Positions 1 to 11,471 of a stretch of 64,000 bases of DNA are shown piece by piece. The DNA is taken from NCBI GenBank assembly GCA_022457155.1, contig JAJGOT010000002.1, positions 3,626,501-3,690,500 on the forward strand, read 5' to 3'. The notes below the pieces were generated by a model. That model was not told the DNA's origin and searched no databases. It was given only the letters and a program-made list of their open reading frames with translations. Each line of letters begins with the position of its first letter. Positions within the stretch are counted from its first letter, which is position 1. The DNA is from Cladopsammia gracilis (lineage: Eukaryota > Cnidaria > Anthozoa > Scleractinia > Dendrophylliidae). A program made the translations under genes and the position numbers.

Positions 1-197
1 GCAAAATTGCAGAGTTTTTAGCCCCCAACATTTTTCAAAATTGCGAAGAAAACTGTTGATTTTGGTTTCGTACGCGAGGAACGCCATAATGAATTGCCCC
101 GAGAAATTAACCAATCACAGGGTGGTTTTTGAGATGGCAATGTGACTTGATATTGATGTCCCAAAAGCAGGAAAATGTATCCGAGAATCATGATACC

Positions 198-494
198 CTA
201 CATTTGCTCTTTTGCATCATTTTTCTTCTTTTCCGCCTTTTCCCGTTTCTTCCTGCCCAACCACTCTTCTTTCGGTATCTGTCCAGGTGCAAAAGGGCAG
301 TAGACTTGCCCGTATAACTGGGAATGGCTCGTAACATTTCGCGGTTTCTTGCACTTAGTGCAGGTGTACTCCATCTGCCTCTTTGGAGCTGGAGCACCAC
401 CGGCAGTTGACTTCTGGCTGGCTTCGAACAGTGCTTTCTTCTGGCGGCAATATGCTGTTATTCTGGAGAGGTCTTCACCTGTTGTTGTAGACAT
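198..494 (-). CDS. Small Cys-containing basic protein (unidentified)
   Basis: This is a 98-residue open frame starting at an ATG (MSTTTGED). The middle carries a zinc-ribbon-like motif, CTKCKK followed about 20 residues later by YCPFAP. The C-terminal third is highly basic, rich in Lys and Glu (GRKKREKAEKKKNDAKE), and could be a coil or nucleic-acid-binding tail. I recall similar short CxxC/YCP segments as terminal exons of transposon-associated proteins in invertebrates, but cannot name a family. Nothing directly upstream or downstream proves a multi-exon gene. It could be a last exon of a longer minus-strand gene or a relic. Confidence 0.4.
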   Translation of the reverse strand: MSTTTGEDLSRITAYCRQKKALFEASQKSTAGGAPAPKRQMEYTCTKCKKPRNVTSHSQLYGQVYCPFAPGQIPKEEWLGRKKREKAEKKKNDAKEQM

Positions 495-644
495 TTTATT
501 AGCCCTTAATTTTCAGTAGCCACACAGCTCTTTTCAATTTTTCTCCATTTCATGTAAATAGTAGGAGTTTTAAGTTCATCACAAATGAAGTGTGAGTGAA
601 CATCCTGTTTGGGAATTGTATTGTGTGCATTAAGTCAAGGGTTT

Positions 645-705
645 GAGGTTGTATTCTTCCAGGTTGAAATAAAGATGTGTTATGTTGACGACTTGAGCAT
701 CAGTT
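645..705 (+). repeat. Stray piece of the 400-bp tandem repeat found at 56-57.5 kb
   Basis: About 60 bases, including TATTCTTCCAGGTTGAAAT-like and GACTTGAGCATCAGTTA blocks, match the corresponding part of the tandem repeat units at 56.1-57.5 kb. This shows that the repeat is dispersed as well as tandem. Confidence 0.6.
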
Positions 706-1024
706 AAGCAAGAATTCACTTTGAGAAGGGCATCTGCAAGCTTGCTAACCTTATCCCAATAGAATACACAGAAAGTGACAAATTGTTTTCCTTTGCTTTG
801 CTTTTCTGTTCCTTTCTTTCTTTTTTTTAAAGAAAGAAATTGGGTTTTAGCTGATAATAAATATAATTACCAGAATTTGGCGATGGTATTACTTGATAAT
901 TTTTACGATGGATTTTATAGTTGAGTGGAACCAACCTTCAGTATTGTTATTTTTGGTGCAGGATCATAGGCTCTGCATACAAAATTGCTTACCTCTGATC
1001 CGTTGTCTTTATTGCTGCAGTCCA

Positions 1025-1402
1025 TCAGCGCTGATGGGAAGTCAGCAGGCAAGGCCAGGGTAATATCTTCCGCATCTTCAGGATGCTCTGTGTCAGTGTC
1101 ACTATCACACAGTTCGCCAACTGCTTTATCGATTTGAACATCCAGTCATCTGCCTGGGGACGAAGGTAGTTCACGCTAATGCGCTCGCCAGTGTAGATGC
1201 CTGGAAGGATGAAGTTTGGGAGAAGTTCTTCACCTCTGACACTCTTTAAAAGTCTGTTCAGTCTATGCTTCAATGAGATGTCAAAACTATGCAGCGGGCT
1301 GGACTTCTCCACGGCAATGGCTTCTCTTGCCCAGCACTGTTCCAGTGAGTTACATCCCCAAGGAGGCAGGTGCTTGATAAGTGAGATGATTGGATGCAGT
1401 GC
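1025..1402 (-). CDS. Unidentified protein exon
   Basis: An open minus-strand frame follows a good splice acceptor: a pyrimidine-rich stretch ending TTTAG just above 1402. It reads through LPPWGCNSLEQCWAREAIAV and VRGEELLPNFILPGIYTGER to a stop at 1025. The residue composition looks like a real folded protein rather than random translation. I do not recognise the family. Given its surroundings it may be an exon of a transposon-encoded protein, but no partner exon is demonstrated. Confidence 0.35.
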   Translation of the reverse strand, partial: ALHPIISLIKHLPPWGCNSLEQCWAREAIAVEKSSPLHSFDISLKHRLNRLLKSVRGEELLPNFILPGIYTGERISVNYLRPQADDWMFKSIKQLANCVIVTLTQSILKMRKILPWPCLLTSHQR

Positions 1403-1767
1403 CTAAAGAGAAGTTTGGAAAAAAATATGAGGCGAGTGTTATTGTCTTTTCTTTTTTTCGATTCTGAAGTGCTTATGTCACTCAACAATGCATGGGGAAC
1501 AAGTTGCAGACTATTTACTTTATAAAGATCTCCTTTGATTTGTGTGTAAATGCATTACAACTCCATAAAGCATGCCCCTCGCATCACGGGCTCTGACAGA
1601 GCTAGTCTTCACAGAAGGAACGTCATTTCACAGCAACTGTTTTAAGAGTATAAGTGGCATTTTTCTGGGACATTTCAGAGTCCCAACTGCACAGTCGGCA
1701 ACAACTTTATAAATGCTAACTAAAATGAAAAAAGTAAGTTGATAAATTTTGACATTGTTCATACGAG

Positions 1768-1810
1768 TGTTATACTGACGTTTCGGCAATCCTACCTTCT
1801 TCAGGGTAAA
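1768..1810 (-). other. Penelope-like terminal motif (CTGAAGAAGG...CCGAAACGTC)
   Basis: On the minus strand the sequence reads CCTGAAGAAGGTAGGATTGC followed by CGAAACGTCAGT. The two blocks flank a short self-complementary stem. This CTGAAGA...GAAACGT arrangement is common at ends of Penelope-like retroelements, where it has been related to hammerhead-type ribozyme cores. No reverse transcriptase is visible nearby, so this is only a terminal relic. Confidence 0.4.
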
Positions 1811-2268
1811 GTCTAACAACTTTATAAACACATAAAACGCAAATAACAGTTTTCAACTATGTTGCTTACCGGCAATGAATGTGGCCTTGTGCTAACCACA
1901 AGCACACCTGAAGATTGGCAGTTTCACTCCACCCTTGGTTATGTTCGGATCGTGAATGCAGGCCAAGTGTCACTGTTGCTCGGGCCATACACTGTACAGC
2001 ATCTCCTCTCTGAATAATGGAACACCAAGGCAATCTGTTGCATCTGTAAATTTGTCAAGGAGCGTCCTGATACCTGATCCTTCACAACCAGACATTTATT
2101 CTCAAGTAAATTTATTACAGTATACTGAAATTAAAATAATTTTTTTAATAACAACTCAAATTTGACCCTTTTTGGCATTTTACGTAACCTACATGTAACT
2201 ACAGTTCAGAAGCTTCAGTAATTGAATTTAATTGGAAAGATCAGTTTAATAATTTATCTGATCTTATA

Positions 2269-2343
2269 AGACTAGCAGTAGCTCCTAGTTCAGGTATTGA
2301 AATAGTAATGATTCCAATATGATTTATGAGCTACTGCTAGTAT
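2269..2343. repeat. Short inverted repeat (stem about 15 bp)
   Basis: The arms ACTAGCAGTAGCTC (near 2271-2284) and GAGCTACTGCTAGT (near 2328-2341) are reverse complements separated by about 43 bases. This would form a hairpin and could be a remnant of a MITE. Confidence 0.6.
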
Positions 2344-2864
2344 TATAATTTAGCTCGTAAATCCGGCAATCCTTCTTATCTTTCCACTTGTCTAGAGCTG
2401 AATCAAAGTGTCTGTCTGGCCCAAGTCAAACTCTCATCAGTGTGTCCTGGGTTGCTTCTTGTAGCCTGTTTCTGGCTGGTGTTAAAGTGGAATTTTGAAC
2501 AGAAAATCCTCTTTCGCATCCTGCAGTGTGTACAGCAAGTGTAAAATAAAGTTGCCCCAGCTTTATCATCTCAGGAAAGTGATTTCCATGAAACTTGTGA
2601 ATGACCTGCCACAAGGCATTGCTTTGATCCTAGTATATTTTTCTGCTAGCACCACACCCTTCAGTTCCTGCCATTCTTCCTTGCATTTATCTGGGTTGAT
2701 GACAGCAGGTGCAGTTGCCTCCCTTCTCTGTCCTCGTTCCAGGTATGGGACTTGGACTGCCCATAGTAATTACACAATGTCTCGATCTCTTTGTTTGCAT
2801 CGAAATTTGCATTCTGAGAGCAAAATTTATAAAATGCTGAAAGTAATATGCCCTGAGGCGTCAA
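2340..2864 (-). pseudogene. hAT transposase C-terminal fragment
   Basis: The fragment holds the C-terminal dimerisation region of hAT transposases. The diagnostic stretch is LAVHTAGCERGFSVQN followed by RNRLQEATQDTLMRV. Upstream pieces in other frames (IETLCNYYGQSKSHTWN, then CKEEWQELKGVV) match the expected preceding segment, so at least two frameshifts separate them. A stop follows LMRV but related residues (DSALDKWKDKKDC) continue beyond it. The catalytic RNase H core is missing. It abuts the YqaJ relic at about 2880, suggesting insertion or rearrangement. Confidence 0.7.
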
Positions 2865-2888
2865 CTAATATTATCCTAGAACTGCTGA

Positions 2889-4529
2889 TCAAATGTAAAT
2901 CTCTGGATTGACATTCCCTTGAATGTATAAACAACAGTCACACCAAGCAGTGCCAGTTATTGCCAACTGCCACTGTACTTGAGCATAGTACTCATGGTTA
3001 GTTTTTAATCTACACTGGTCTACTACACATTCACAGAAAACTTTTGGATCAGCACAAGCATCCAGTGGTGTCACAGAAGATTTTGATGGGCATTTTACTT
3101 CTAAAATTCCAAAAGGCTGACTACATCCAAAGTCAATCACTTTTCCATCAAGGGTGGCAGCTAAGACAGGCAATTCTTTTGAAATTACCAGCCCACACTT
3201 GAGCACAGCTACTGGTGTTCTCCTTGCATTCATATTTTTTTGATATTCATGAATAGCAGTTGCCAAATAGTTTCTTCCATGTGCAATATGTCTGCTTGTA
3301 ATTGGGGTGCATCAGTTCTTTACTGAAAGTGTCATGATTTCTTTGCCTTCTTGAGATTAGATGAAATCTTGAGGCTGTAAACCTGAACCTTCTCTCTTCC
3401 CTTTATCTCTCACTGCCTGCCTGCTCTCTTGTTTCCATTTCAGTTTTGTTCAGCTCATCTTCATCAACCTCAAGTGAAGATAAAACATTTTTCTGCTCAC
3501 TAGTAAGAATATCTGGATATACTATAGGTCTAGTGTTTTTAAGGGGAAATCGTGGGTAGTTGTTTATGCGAGTATTTGTGTCAGGAGATCTTGAAACAGT
3601 GCTTATGTTGGCATACACAGGAAAATTTGCCTCAGTATAAGATAACCGATAACTATTTGTAGATCCAATAGGGCTGCTACCATATTTGGTTTGCACCATC
3701 TCACTTGATGTATTGGGGGCAAGAGTAGCTATTCCCATTTTAGAATTAATTGCTGCAATAGCTTTTATAAACCTTTCTTCTTCTGAAACATCAGGCTTTA
3801 TTATTTTGCGGGCCTCATAGAGTTGACACAACAGATTTTTCAGATTTCTCTTCATCAGGCTTAATTTTTGTTACCACTAAATCCATCACGGGTTGGGGAT
3901 GAATTGAATCACCTCAACCCTTTTTATGCCAGCTTTGTAACTTTGAAGTACATGCCAAAGCTGGATTTTCATCCTTTAGATCTTCTGTTGTTTTGCTGTC
4001 AAACAGTGAGTATTTGCAAATTTTCAACATGAGGGCCAATGTGTGGTTGAAATAGACAACTTTGCCAGCAGCACATGTGCAAGTGGCAGCCAACACTTGT
4101 CCAGTTATAATGCAAAGAGCAACTTATATTGATGGGTAGTTTCATGTTTCTTATAGCTATGATAGCATTTACATTTCAAATAGAAATGATTTTCATCATC
4201 ATTAGTTTCTATATCCTTTAAATGTTCCTCTTGGAGAAACGTTTTTGCTCGTTTTAAGCTCGTAGGAACAGAATGGTGATCCACACTTCCAATTTTTTTT
4301 ACCAGAATTTTCTATATCCTATTTCATTTCAGCCTTTGTAAACAATGGCAATTTGTCAAGAGCTTTTCCCCAGCCACTAGTTGGATAATTTATTATAGTA
4401 TCCTTTATCTGTGTCGAGGAATCAGCAAGCGAAATAAAGCATTCCCTGGCTTTTCGCTTTGTAAATATCTTGTTCGGATCTGGGTCAACAATAATTTTGT
4501 CCCTGCCACTTGCAATGTACTCCGCACTA
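2889..4529 (-). pseudogene. SWIM zinc finger plus YqaJ-type exonuclease protein, broken
   Basis: Pieces in order along the minus strand are: an exon after a TTTCTAG acceptor (about 4529) encoding EYIASGRDKIIVDPDPN; a SWIM-like segment, ATCTCAAGKVVYFNHTLALM (about 4096-3914), in which the expected Cys before the NH is Phe; a linker (3855-3403); and a YqaJ/lambda-exonuclease-like domain (3266-2889). That domain contains GILEVKCPSKS (the Glu-x-Lys of the nuclease) and HEYYAQVQWQLAITG. In related cnidarian proteins these modules form one chain. Here they are separated by at least two frameshifts and an in-frame stop near 4305. YqaJ-family nucleases resect double-stranded DNA, and in transposons they are second proteins of unknown role. 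A second YqaJ piece lies at 50.9 kb. Confidence 0.7.
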
Positions 4530-4863
4530 GAAACAATTAAGTGACAACAGAAAACATAAGCTAAGTTTAATAAAATAATAGCATTTTACAGACACGTTTT
4601 GAGAATTAAGATGCCCTCAGGACCCACATTTCACGCAGAGTGGCAAAACAAAACATTTCATGTTTCAAGGAGTCGACAGTAAACTAAGAATCTGACACAG
4701 CGCTTTACGAGCTAGGCTTTCAAATTCAGGCCTTTGCATGAATCGCCCTTACATCGCAACCAAAACAAAAGATCAGCATTTTTCAACGCTGCTGGCTTTC
4801 TTCCCTCACGACTAGTGTCGGAAATGTAATTTTCTGTAAGCAAAACTGGAGCTGTGAACGTGT

Positions 4864-5290
4864 TTACTTGAGATATTGCCATATTGAGGTTTGTTGATCT
4901 AGCCTCACCCGCCTTGCATTCATGTTCTCATACTTAGGCTTACCTAGCCGTCCGCCATTATGAATTTGGTGTATGAATTGGCGAATGCTGCAGCCAATTT
5001 GATACAACGTTTTCGGAGGGTATGGATCTTTGGAAGACTGCCAGTAGTTGAGCGTCAATGCATCCATGTCTGTTACAGGCAGAGTAAGTGGCTGAACTTT
5101 GTGCAATTCATACTCTAAAAACTCCACCAATTTCGAGTATTGGAAACTTGACACTTCGCACTCGTTGCCAATCCTCAAAAATGCCTACTGCCCACTTATT
5201 TTTATATCTGGTAGACTTTGCTACTGCTCTATCTACGCAAAGTTCTTCTTCCTCGATTGTTTTTGGGAAGCGAAACCTTCCTTCGGCCAT
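4864..5290 (-). pseudogene. DUF3504 / Crypton-like N-terminal fragment
   Basis: It starts at ATG (MAEGRFRFPKT) and contains STRYKNKWAVGIFEDWQ and, after a frameshift at about 5113, VTDMDALTLNYW and PYPPKTLYQIGCSIRQFI. These are hallmarks of the N-terminal domain shared by Crypton-derived tyrosine-recombinase-like proteins (the ZMYM/QRICH1/KIAA1958 group). The catalytic recombinase half is absent: the frame departs from the family after RQFIHQIH. A candidate short exon with a splice donor (GGCTAG/GTAAGC) directly follows, so this piece may have been captured next to the SWIM-YqaJ gene. Confidence 0.65.
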
Positions 5291-5465
5291 GGCAAAAACA
5301 ATATGTAAATCTCTTCAAGTTCACAACGCTTTTGGACTACAAATTTGGTGCAACGCGAAACTATTGGATAATTAAAAACAAAAGCTCACAAATACAATGA
5401 ATGCCGACTGAATACAACAAATCACACATACAAGGCATTTTAAATAAAAATGGGAAAAAAACAAC

Positions 5466-5566
5466 ACTCCATAATTTTGTATTGTTTCTTTGGAGAAGCA
5501 ATATAAAAAAACTCCATAACACTCCATAATTTTGTATTGTTTCTTTGGAGAAGCAATATAAAAAAC
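5466..5566. repeat. Tandem duplication of about 53 bp
   Basis: The block ACACTCCATAATTTTGTATT through AGAAGCAATATAAAAAACT occurs twice in a row with almost no change. Confidence 0.8.
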
Positions 5567-5577
5567 TCGTGCTTCGG

Positions 5578-5683
5578 GTTTGATCGTGGTATCTAAACAT
5601 CAAAACAAATAAAAGCACTCGGCCGAAGCGGCCTCATGCTTTCATTTGTTTCTCCATGTTTGGATACCACGATCAAAGCCTCA
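5578..5683. repeat. Fold-back element, about 42-bp arms
   Basis: The left arm begins TTTGATCGTGGTATCTAAAC and the right arm ends GTTTGGATACCACGATCAAA. The two arms pair over about 40 bases around a short GGCCGAAGCGGCC centre. This is a compact hairpin-forming MITE or fold-back remnant. Confidence 0.75.
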
Positions 5684-6424
5684 CACTCGTTTTTGAGATA
5701 CAACTTAAAATCACACAAACAGAATATTCTTCCAAAACACCTCAGGAATGTAGATTCATTTTTTAACAGATGGGAATATAGAAATGATGGACGGGTAACA
5801 CTGGCCAAAGGCCCATCCAACTAGGGGGTCCGGGGGCATTCCCGCCCCCCCCCCCCGAAATTAATTTTTGAAACCTAGACTCTCGGAAAAGCATTTTCCT
5901 CGATTTTGGGTGTAAAATAAAGCTCATTCGGAACTCTTCCCAGTTGACAGATTGTCGTGGGAATTTCCTGTAATGAAGCTATGACACTGTGTAATAAAGT
6001 TATCATAAACTGCGTATTGGCTGTTTTTAATGTTTATTAGTTAACTGGAAACTGAAATCTCATGTGTACATGTAATGTTAATAATGTAATAAGCGAATAA
6101 CTGAAAAGTTTAGTTTTCTCGATGAGTAATTGGTACAACTGAATGAAACAATTACTTGTGCACAATTGTTTCTGTTTTCACATTTGCTATATATAATCTT
6201 CATTAAAGGTCAACTGGAAAAAGTTAAATGCCCTTCACAATTATTCAGTGAAAAATAATCCAGGAACTCTCTGGCACTGGAAAAGTGAACTACATTTGTA
6301 CAGTGCCGTGATTTTACGATTATTATTAGAAAGCTAGGCCTTAAAACATTTTACTTCAAACATGGGTTCATGCGGGACAAAAATTAACAGCTCTGAAAGA
6401 GAAATGTTTCAGTTCTTCTGACAT
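5684..6424. other. No supported gene
   Basis: AT-rich DNA holding a GGGGGTCCGGGGGCATTC/poly-C tract at 5823-5856, similar in style to the G-rich tract at about 24.98 and 25.2 kb. No convincing coding frame was found. Confidence 0.5.
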
Positions 6425-6762
6425 TCAGTTGTCTTCATTGTCGCTCATGCTGTCCCATGCACTGTCATTGTCTGACTCAGACTCTTCGTCAGGCAAGAAG
6501 AAGGCCTTCTTTGCTAGGTTCACCTCTTGTTGCAGTGGTTTTTCAGCAAGCTTCAATTGCTCTGCACTCAATGAGGTAGCAGGAGAATCGCACTGAGTGC
6601 CTTGGTCCACCAAAACAGGTTTCAGGGTAGTTGTTGGGGTGTCTTTGTTGGTGGAGATAGGAGGTCTCTGTAGTCTGCGATTTTTCTTTTGTAGCCAGTT
6701 GGTAACTGCTCTCTTGACTGCTGCATTGGCTTCTGGAGTTTTGACAGGTGGCCCATTGATCG
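6425..6762 (-). CDS. Unidentified exon with acidic C-terminus
   Basis: A continuous minus-strand frame can be read from a plausible acceptor (TTGGCAG at about 6763) to a stop at 6425. The N-terminal part is basic (AAVKRAVTNWLQKKNRRLQR). The C-terminal part is strongly acidic (LPDEESESDNDSAWDSMSD). The compositional structure favours a real last exon. I cannot assign a family. It lies upstream of the divergently oriented hAT relic at 7.7 kb. Confidence 0.4.
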
Positions 6763-7735
6763 ACTGCCAACCTTACTACACTCTTCAAATGAATTGTCTG
6801 TAAACCTGAATTGTACTATTTTGTCTTGTCAAGTCACCCAAGCTGGTACAGTTCATAAGCTTCCACTTGATTCCTGTTATTCTGTTACACTGTGTAGCCT
6901 GGATCATGCACAGCACAACCACACTGCCTCAAGCAAGCCAATTGAGAACTGGTGAAAGCTGGTCTTGTTCAAAGCTCTCGTTTACTTCACCCCTTCAATC
7001 AGCCTGATGACTTCGAAGATCAAGACATGCCTCCCCAGTCTGTAGTTGAACTCTATCCATTTTCAGACGAATATCATCAGGAATTGCAGCAAGAATTGCA
7101 CCAAGATACTAATGAATACAGTCATGTGTACCCTGCAGTCCTCGATCAATTTGACACTTTACTTTGGAAGTACCCACCGATTTGTTAAGGTTTTAAACGT
7201 GTCATGCAACATTTGTCACACTATTTCAGATAAGCTGTAAAAACAAACAAAAGCAAACCAGTTGAAAGTTATTTTTGCATTATAGATGCTTATAAGCTGA
7301 TTTGGTAAAACTTTTATTGAATCCAATCTTTTGTGATGAGATTTTTGGTTAAGACTTTGAAGTTTTGGCCGCCATGTTGGTGCCCCTAAGTGGGACTCAA
7401 AGATGGCCGCTCCATAGATTTTTACTTAAAATGACCAATACTCATTCACCTATAACTCTTGAACAAAATGCTTTTGCACTTAAAAATTTGGCCCAGATGT
7501 GTAGTTTTTAACTCTTTTCATTTCCATAAACATTTTGGAATTGAAATATGTTTTATAATGCTTCTGAATTTTGATAGAAGTGCAAACCAGCAATTTGACC
7601 CTTCTAGTCTCCTTGGGGTGCTCCGGCAATTCTTGCATGCCATAAAGACTTGTACGCAACCCAACCCTTCACAAGCCTACAAATAATTAACAGAAAAACA
7701 CTTATTTCATTAAAGTCAAACCTTAACAGGAATAT

Positions 7736-9223
7736 GACCACCTTTGGGTGAGGCCAAAACAATTCCTGGCAACCAAGTGCATAAATGACCCATGTGAGGT
7801 GATCACTGGCCAAATTTTGTATGTCTTGAAAGAGTGTGAGTTAGAAGTCAGAAATCTTAAATCATTTGTCAGTGATGGTGCAAGTGTCATGACTGGGCAA
7901 CACAATGGTGTAGCAGCCCGATTAAGAAGAGTCAACAAAGTCATGCTGAACTTCCACTGTATCTGCCACAGGTTAGCCCTTGCTTGTGCAGATACTGGAG
8001 ACAGTATTAAGTACATCATGGAAGTGGAAACCATTCTCAAGGAAACTTGGAAATTCTTTGAGAAATCCCCAAAACGCACTAGTGTTTTCATTAAAGTTCA
8101 AACAGAACTCCATGACATCGCCTTAACAGACAAGGCTAAAAAAGTTGTGACCCGAAAAATCAGGAAAGCTTGCCGCACCCGTTGGTTGTCTTTGGAACAG
8201 ACTGTGAATAGTGTGTTTCAGACATACATTTCTTTGCTCCACACCTTTCAAGAGCTAAAGAAGGATGCTCTCGCTCTGGGACTGTTGAAGATGAAAAAAG
8301 TAAAGTTTGTGGGAACCATTTATATTCTCAAAGAGGTGGTGCCATGTCTGTCTACCTTCAAGACATTCCAAGCTGGAGCTCTAAACTTCTCTCACGTAGG
8401 ACCAGCAATTAAACACACAGGCAAAACTGGAATCTATTAGGAGTAGCCAGTCACCTCTTAAGAAGCTTGAGGATGACATCAAGCCCGAAGGACGATTAGG
8501 TTGCTTAGAGTTGACCATCACCGACAACGACAAGCAAATTCTTGGCAACTTGCTTTCTGCTTACGTTTCTGGACTGACAAAGAACATCACCAGTCGCTTC
8601 AATGATTGCTTGTCACTTCTGACGTCCTTCTCCATTTTCAATCCTGAAGTTCTGCCAAAGCCCAGTTCACCTGAATTTAAGGACTAGGGCAACAAAGAGG
8701 TCACGATCCTAGCTGATCACTTCTTTCAAGAGAAGGAAATTGAAGAGAAAGAAGTCTTGAAGCGGAGTGGTCAAAATTCAAGTTTGACTTGGACAGTTGG
8801 AAAAGTGACATCCCTCCATCTGTAAAGGACAGATCCAGTGATTCTCAAACCAAAGCCCGAGCCACAAGTAAATAAGACAGTGGACACAGCACTCCTACTC
8901 CATTGGAATGGGTTTTGCAACGAGTGATGAGAATGAAATCAGAGTATGGATATTTCTATCCACTCATTGTTGAGCTTTTGGAAGTCGCACTTTCTGCCCC
9001 AATCACAAATACATGGCCAGAAAGGGGTGCAAGTGCTGTTAAACGGATCAAAATGCGGCTAAGAAACAGGCTGAAAAATGACATGCTGAACACGTTACTA
9101 CATCATCAGAAACGGGAGGTGTGGACGACTGTGACTGAACACCAGAAGATAGTTGTGAAGCTGGTGGGCTTGGTCCCGGTTGGGTTGCCTGTGGAGGTTG
9201 AACTTTGCAGAAATTTGCATTAG
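7736..9223 (+). pseudogene. hAT transposase (ZNF862-like type), degenerate
   Basis: The first segment (7748-8440) carries the hAT core: FVSDGASVMTGQHNGVAARL with the catalytic-region Asp, then NFHCICHRLALAC. After a frameshift near 8420 the homologous frame continues (KKLEDDIKPEG, GLTKNITSRF) with internal stops at about 8684 and 8823. The last segment (8903-9223) ends in the dimerisation motif APITNTWPERGASAVKRIK and RLRNRLKNDMLN. The element's N-terminal BED/TTF zinc finger was not found in 7.2-7.7 kb. It is clearly inactive. Confidence 0.8.
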
Positions 9224-9746
9224 GTGGATGGATGTTTCTATGAGTAATCTCCTTGCAGTCCGGCTTAGAACAAGTGTTGCACTTGTACAGTCAACCATAT
9301 TTGCATGACCGGTCCGCTAAGACATGGAGATCATTGGTGTTTGTTCCATAGATGACACACTTCGTTACTTTGTTAAGGATTGGTAGAGTGTGTTTTTTGC
9401 AGGGCAATTACTTTTAGTGTGGCCATAAGAATTGTAGTCATTGTTCTAGTCCATTTCGCTTGGAGCTAACCTCTAAAGTGTTCCAAGCTTTATAAAAGGT
9501 GTGAAGCGATTCACCAGTAGTGTAATTGATTAAAATATCTGATTTATTGTGGTGAAAAAGGAAAGCTTTTAGAACACTAGAGAGTGAAAATTCCGACTGA
9601 CAAATTGCTAACAACAAACCATAATAAGCCGAAAACTGTTGTCCAATAAAAAAGCGAGGATAGACACATGAGTAAATAAAAATAAACAGTAATACAATGA
9701 AGTGACGTAACAAAGGAAACTTGAATAATAATGTTCACTAGAGATT

Positions 9747-9848
9747 GTGGCCAAATATAGGCCAGCACAGTCCTTGTATGACATATTAAAACTAATGTCA
9801 TACAAGGAGATTGCGGCCAAATATAGGCCAGCACAGTCCTTGTATGAT
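9747..9848. repeat. Two copies of a 45-bp block
   Basis: GGCCAAATATAGGCCAGCAC followed by AGTCCTTGTATGA occurs at about 9750 and again at about 9813, separated by ATTAAAACTAATGTCATACA. Confidence 0.75.
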
Positions 9849-10016
9849 ATTATTAAAAATAATGTCAGTAAAGTTCTGAATGGAAGTTTGAATTACTATT
9901 CAAAGTTCTGAAGATCAATGTTCATGTCCAATAAGCCCAGGACACAGGCTGAGTCCTTAACTGTACAGTTCTTTCCCCATTTTTAACAGGAGAGTTTCGT
10001 TGACTGTGTTTTTTTT

Positions 10017-11095
10017 TCCTGTGAGGCAGTAAGCATGCAATTTTCAATCTGGCAGCAAGTATACAGTTTTAATTTATGCCCGTGAGGGGGCAAGCTTATA
10101 GTTTGATGCCTGTGGAGCGTTAAGCTTGTAGTTTTGAATTATGCCTGTGGAGTGGTAAGCTTGTAGTTTTGAATTATGCCAATGGGGCGGTGAGCTTGTA
10201 GTTTTGAATTTTTTTATTTATTATTCTGACCTTTTATTTACAGTTACAATTTTACATTCATAAAATAGGTTAAAAGTGATAACAATTCCATATATTTAAC
10301 AATCTTACACAGTTACCCTATTTTCAGCTTAAGAATTTAAACAAATTAAACTAACTAAATTAAATGAACCAAGCAACATAAAAAGAAGGCAAATCGGCTT
10401 AAGATTTTTAAATTATTAACCATTCCTTTTCGTTTAAATATCCATTTCTTTTCAAAGAAGTTTTTCTTATTTATTTTTCTTTCAATTTCATATTTGATAG
10501 CTATCTTGTTCTGATAACCTTGTATTGAATTTTGCCTGTAGGGCAGCAAGCTTGTAGTTTAAAATTCTGCTTGTGGGGCAGCAAGCTTGTAGTTTTGAAT
10601 TTTGCCTGTGGTGCGGCAAGCTTGTAGTTTTGAATTATGCCTGTGGGGCGGTCAGCTTATACTTTTCATTTATGCCTGTGGGGTGGCAAGCTTGTAGTTT
10701 CGAATTTTGCCTGTGGGCCGGTAAGCTTGTAGTTTTGAATTTTTGCCTGTGGGGCTGCAAGCTTGTAGTTTTGAATTTTGCCTGTGGGGCGGTAAGCTTG
10801 TAGTTTTGAACTATGCCTGTGAGGTGGCAAGCTTGTAATTTTAAATTTTGCCTGTGGGGCAGTCAGCATGTTTTTATCTTCTAGTATCAAATTATGCCAG
10901 TATGGGAGTAATATCTATTATAGAATTATGCCGGTGAGGCAATAAGCATGAAGTATCAATTATTTTTGCTTCTGGAGCAGTGAGCATACAGTTTCATCTT
11001 ATGCCTGTGGGGAGGCAAGCTTGTAGTTTTGAAGTATTATGCCTGTGGAGCCGTGAGCTTGCATTCAAACAATTATGCCTGTGGTGTGGTAAGTA
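10017..11095 (+). repeat. 35-bp minisatellite, interrupted
   Basis: More than 20 imperfect copies of a 35-37 bp unit with the core GCCTGTGGGGCGGCAAGCTT, then GTAGTTTTGAAT. Between about 10,209 and 10,535 the array is interrupted by AT-rich unrelated DNA, probably an insertion. Copies towards both edges are more diverged. Frames inside the array give repetitive peptides and are not considered genes. Confidence 0.9.
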
Positions 11096-11471
11096 GTCCA
11101 ATAATTACGGACTTATTCAAGGCATAAATTATGATAAATCACAGAGCTTGCCGAGATTGAGACAATTGCATTAGTCTATTTGAGTCTTTGCGTGTGCATG
11201 TGTGTTGGTTCCCCTGTTAGTCCACTGGGGGTAAGGGTCTTACTGTCATAATTTTTCCCAGATTGGGGTGAGTAGCTCCTGTAGGCCTACTGCATTTATC
11301 AGTAGCTGTCGGACATACTGTTATCAAGCCTGTGAAGTTGCTCCCTCCTGGTCGGAAACTCCATCTGTTTTTCCTCTTCAAGGATGTCCTTTGCTAAAGG
11401 ATTTCTCATTGCTTCTGTTTCCCTTCTCCTAGATTCAACCAGAAAAGAAATTAACACTGCAAATTAGTGGA

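Noticed and set aside
10017..11095. CRISPR-like array
   Set aside because: Units are tandem with no unique spacers, imperfect, and in a eukaryotic context; it is a minisatellite.
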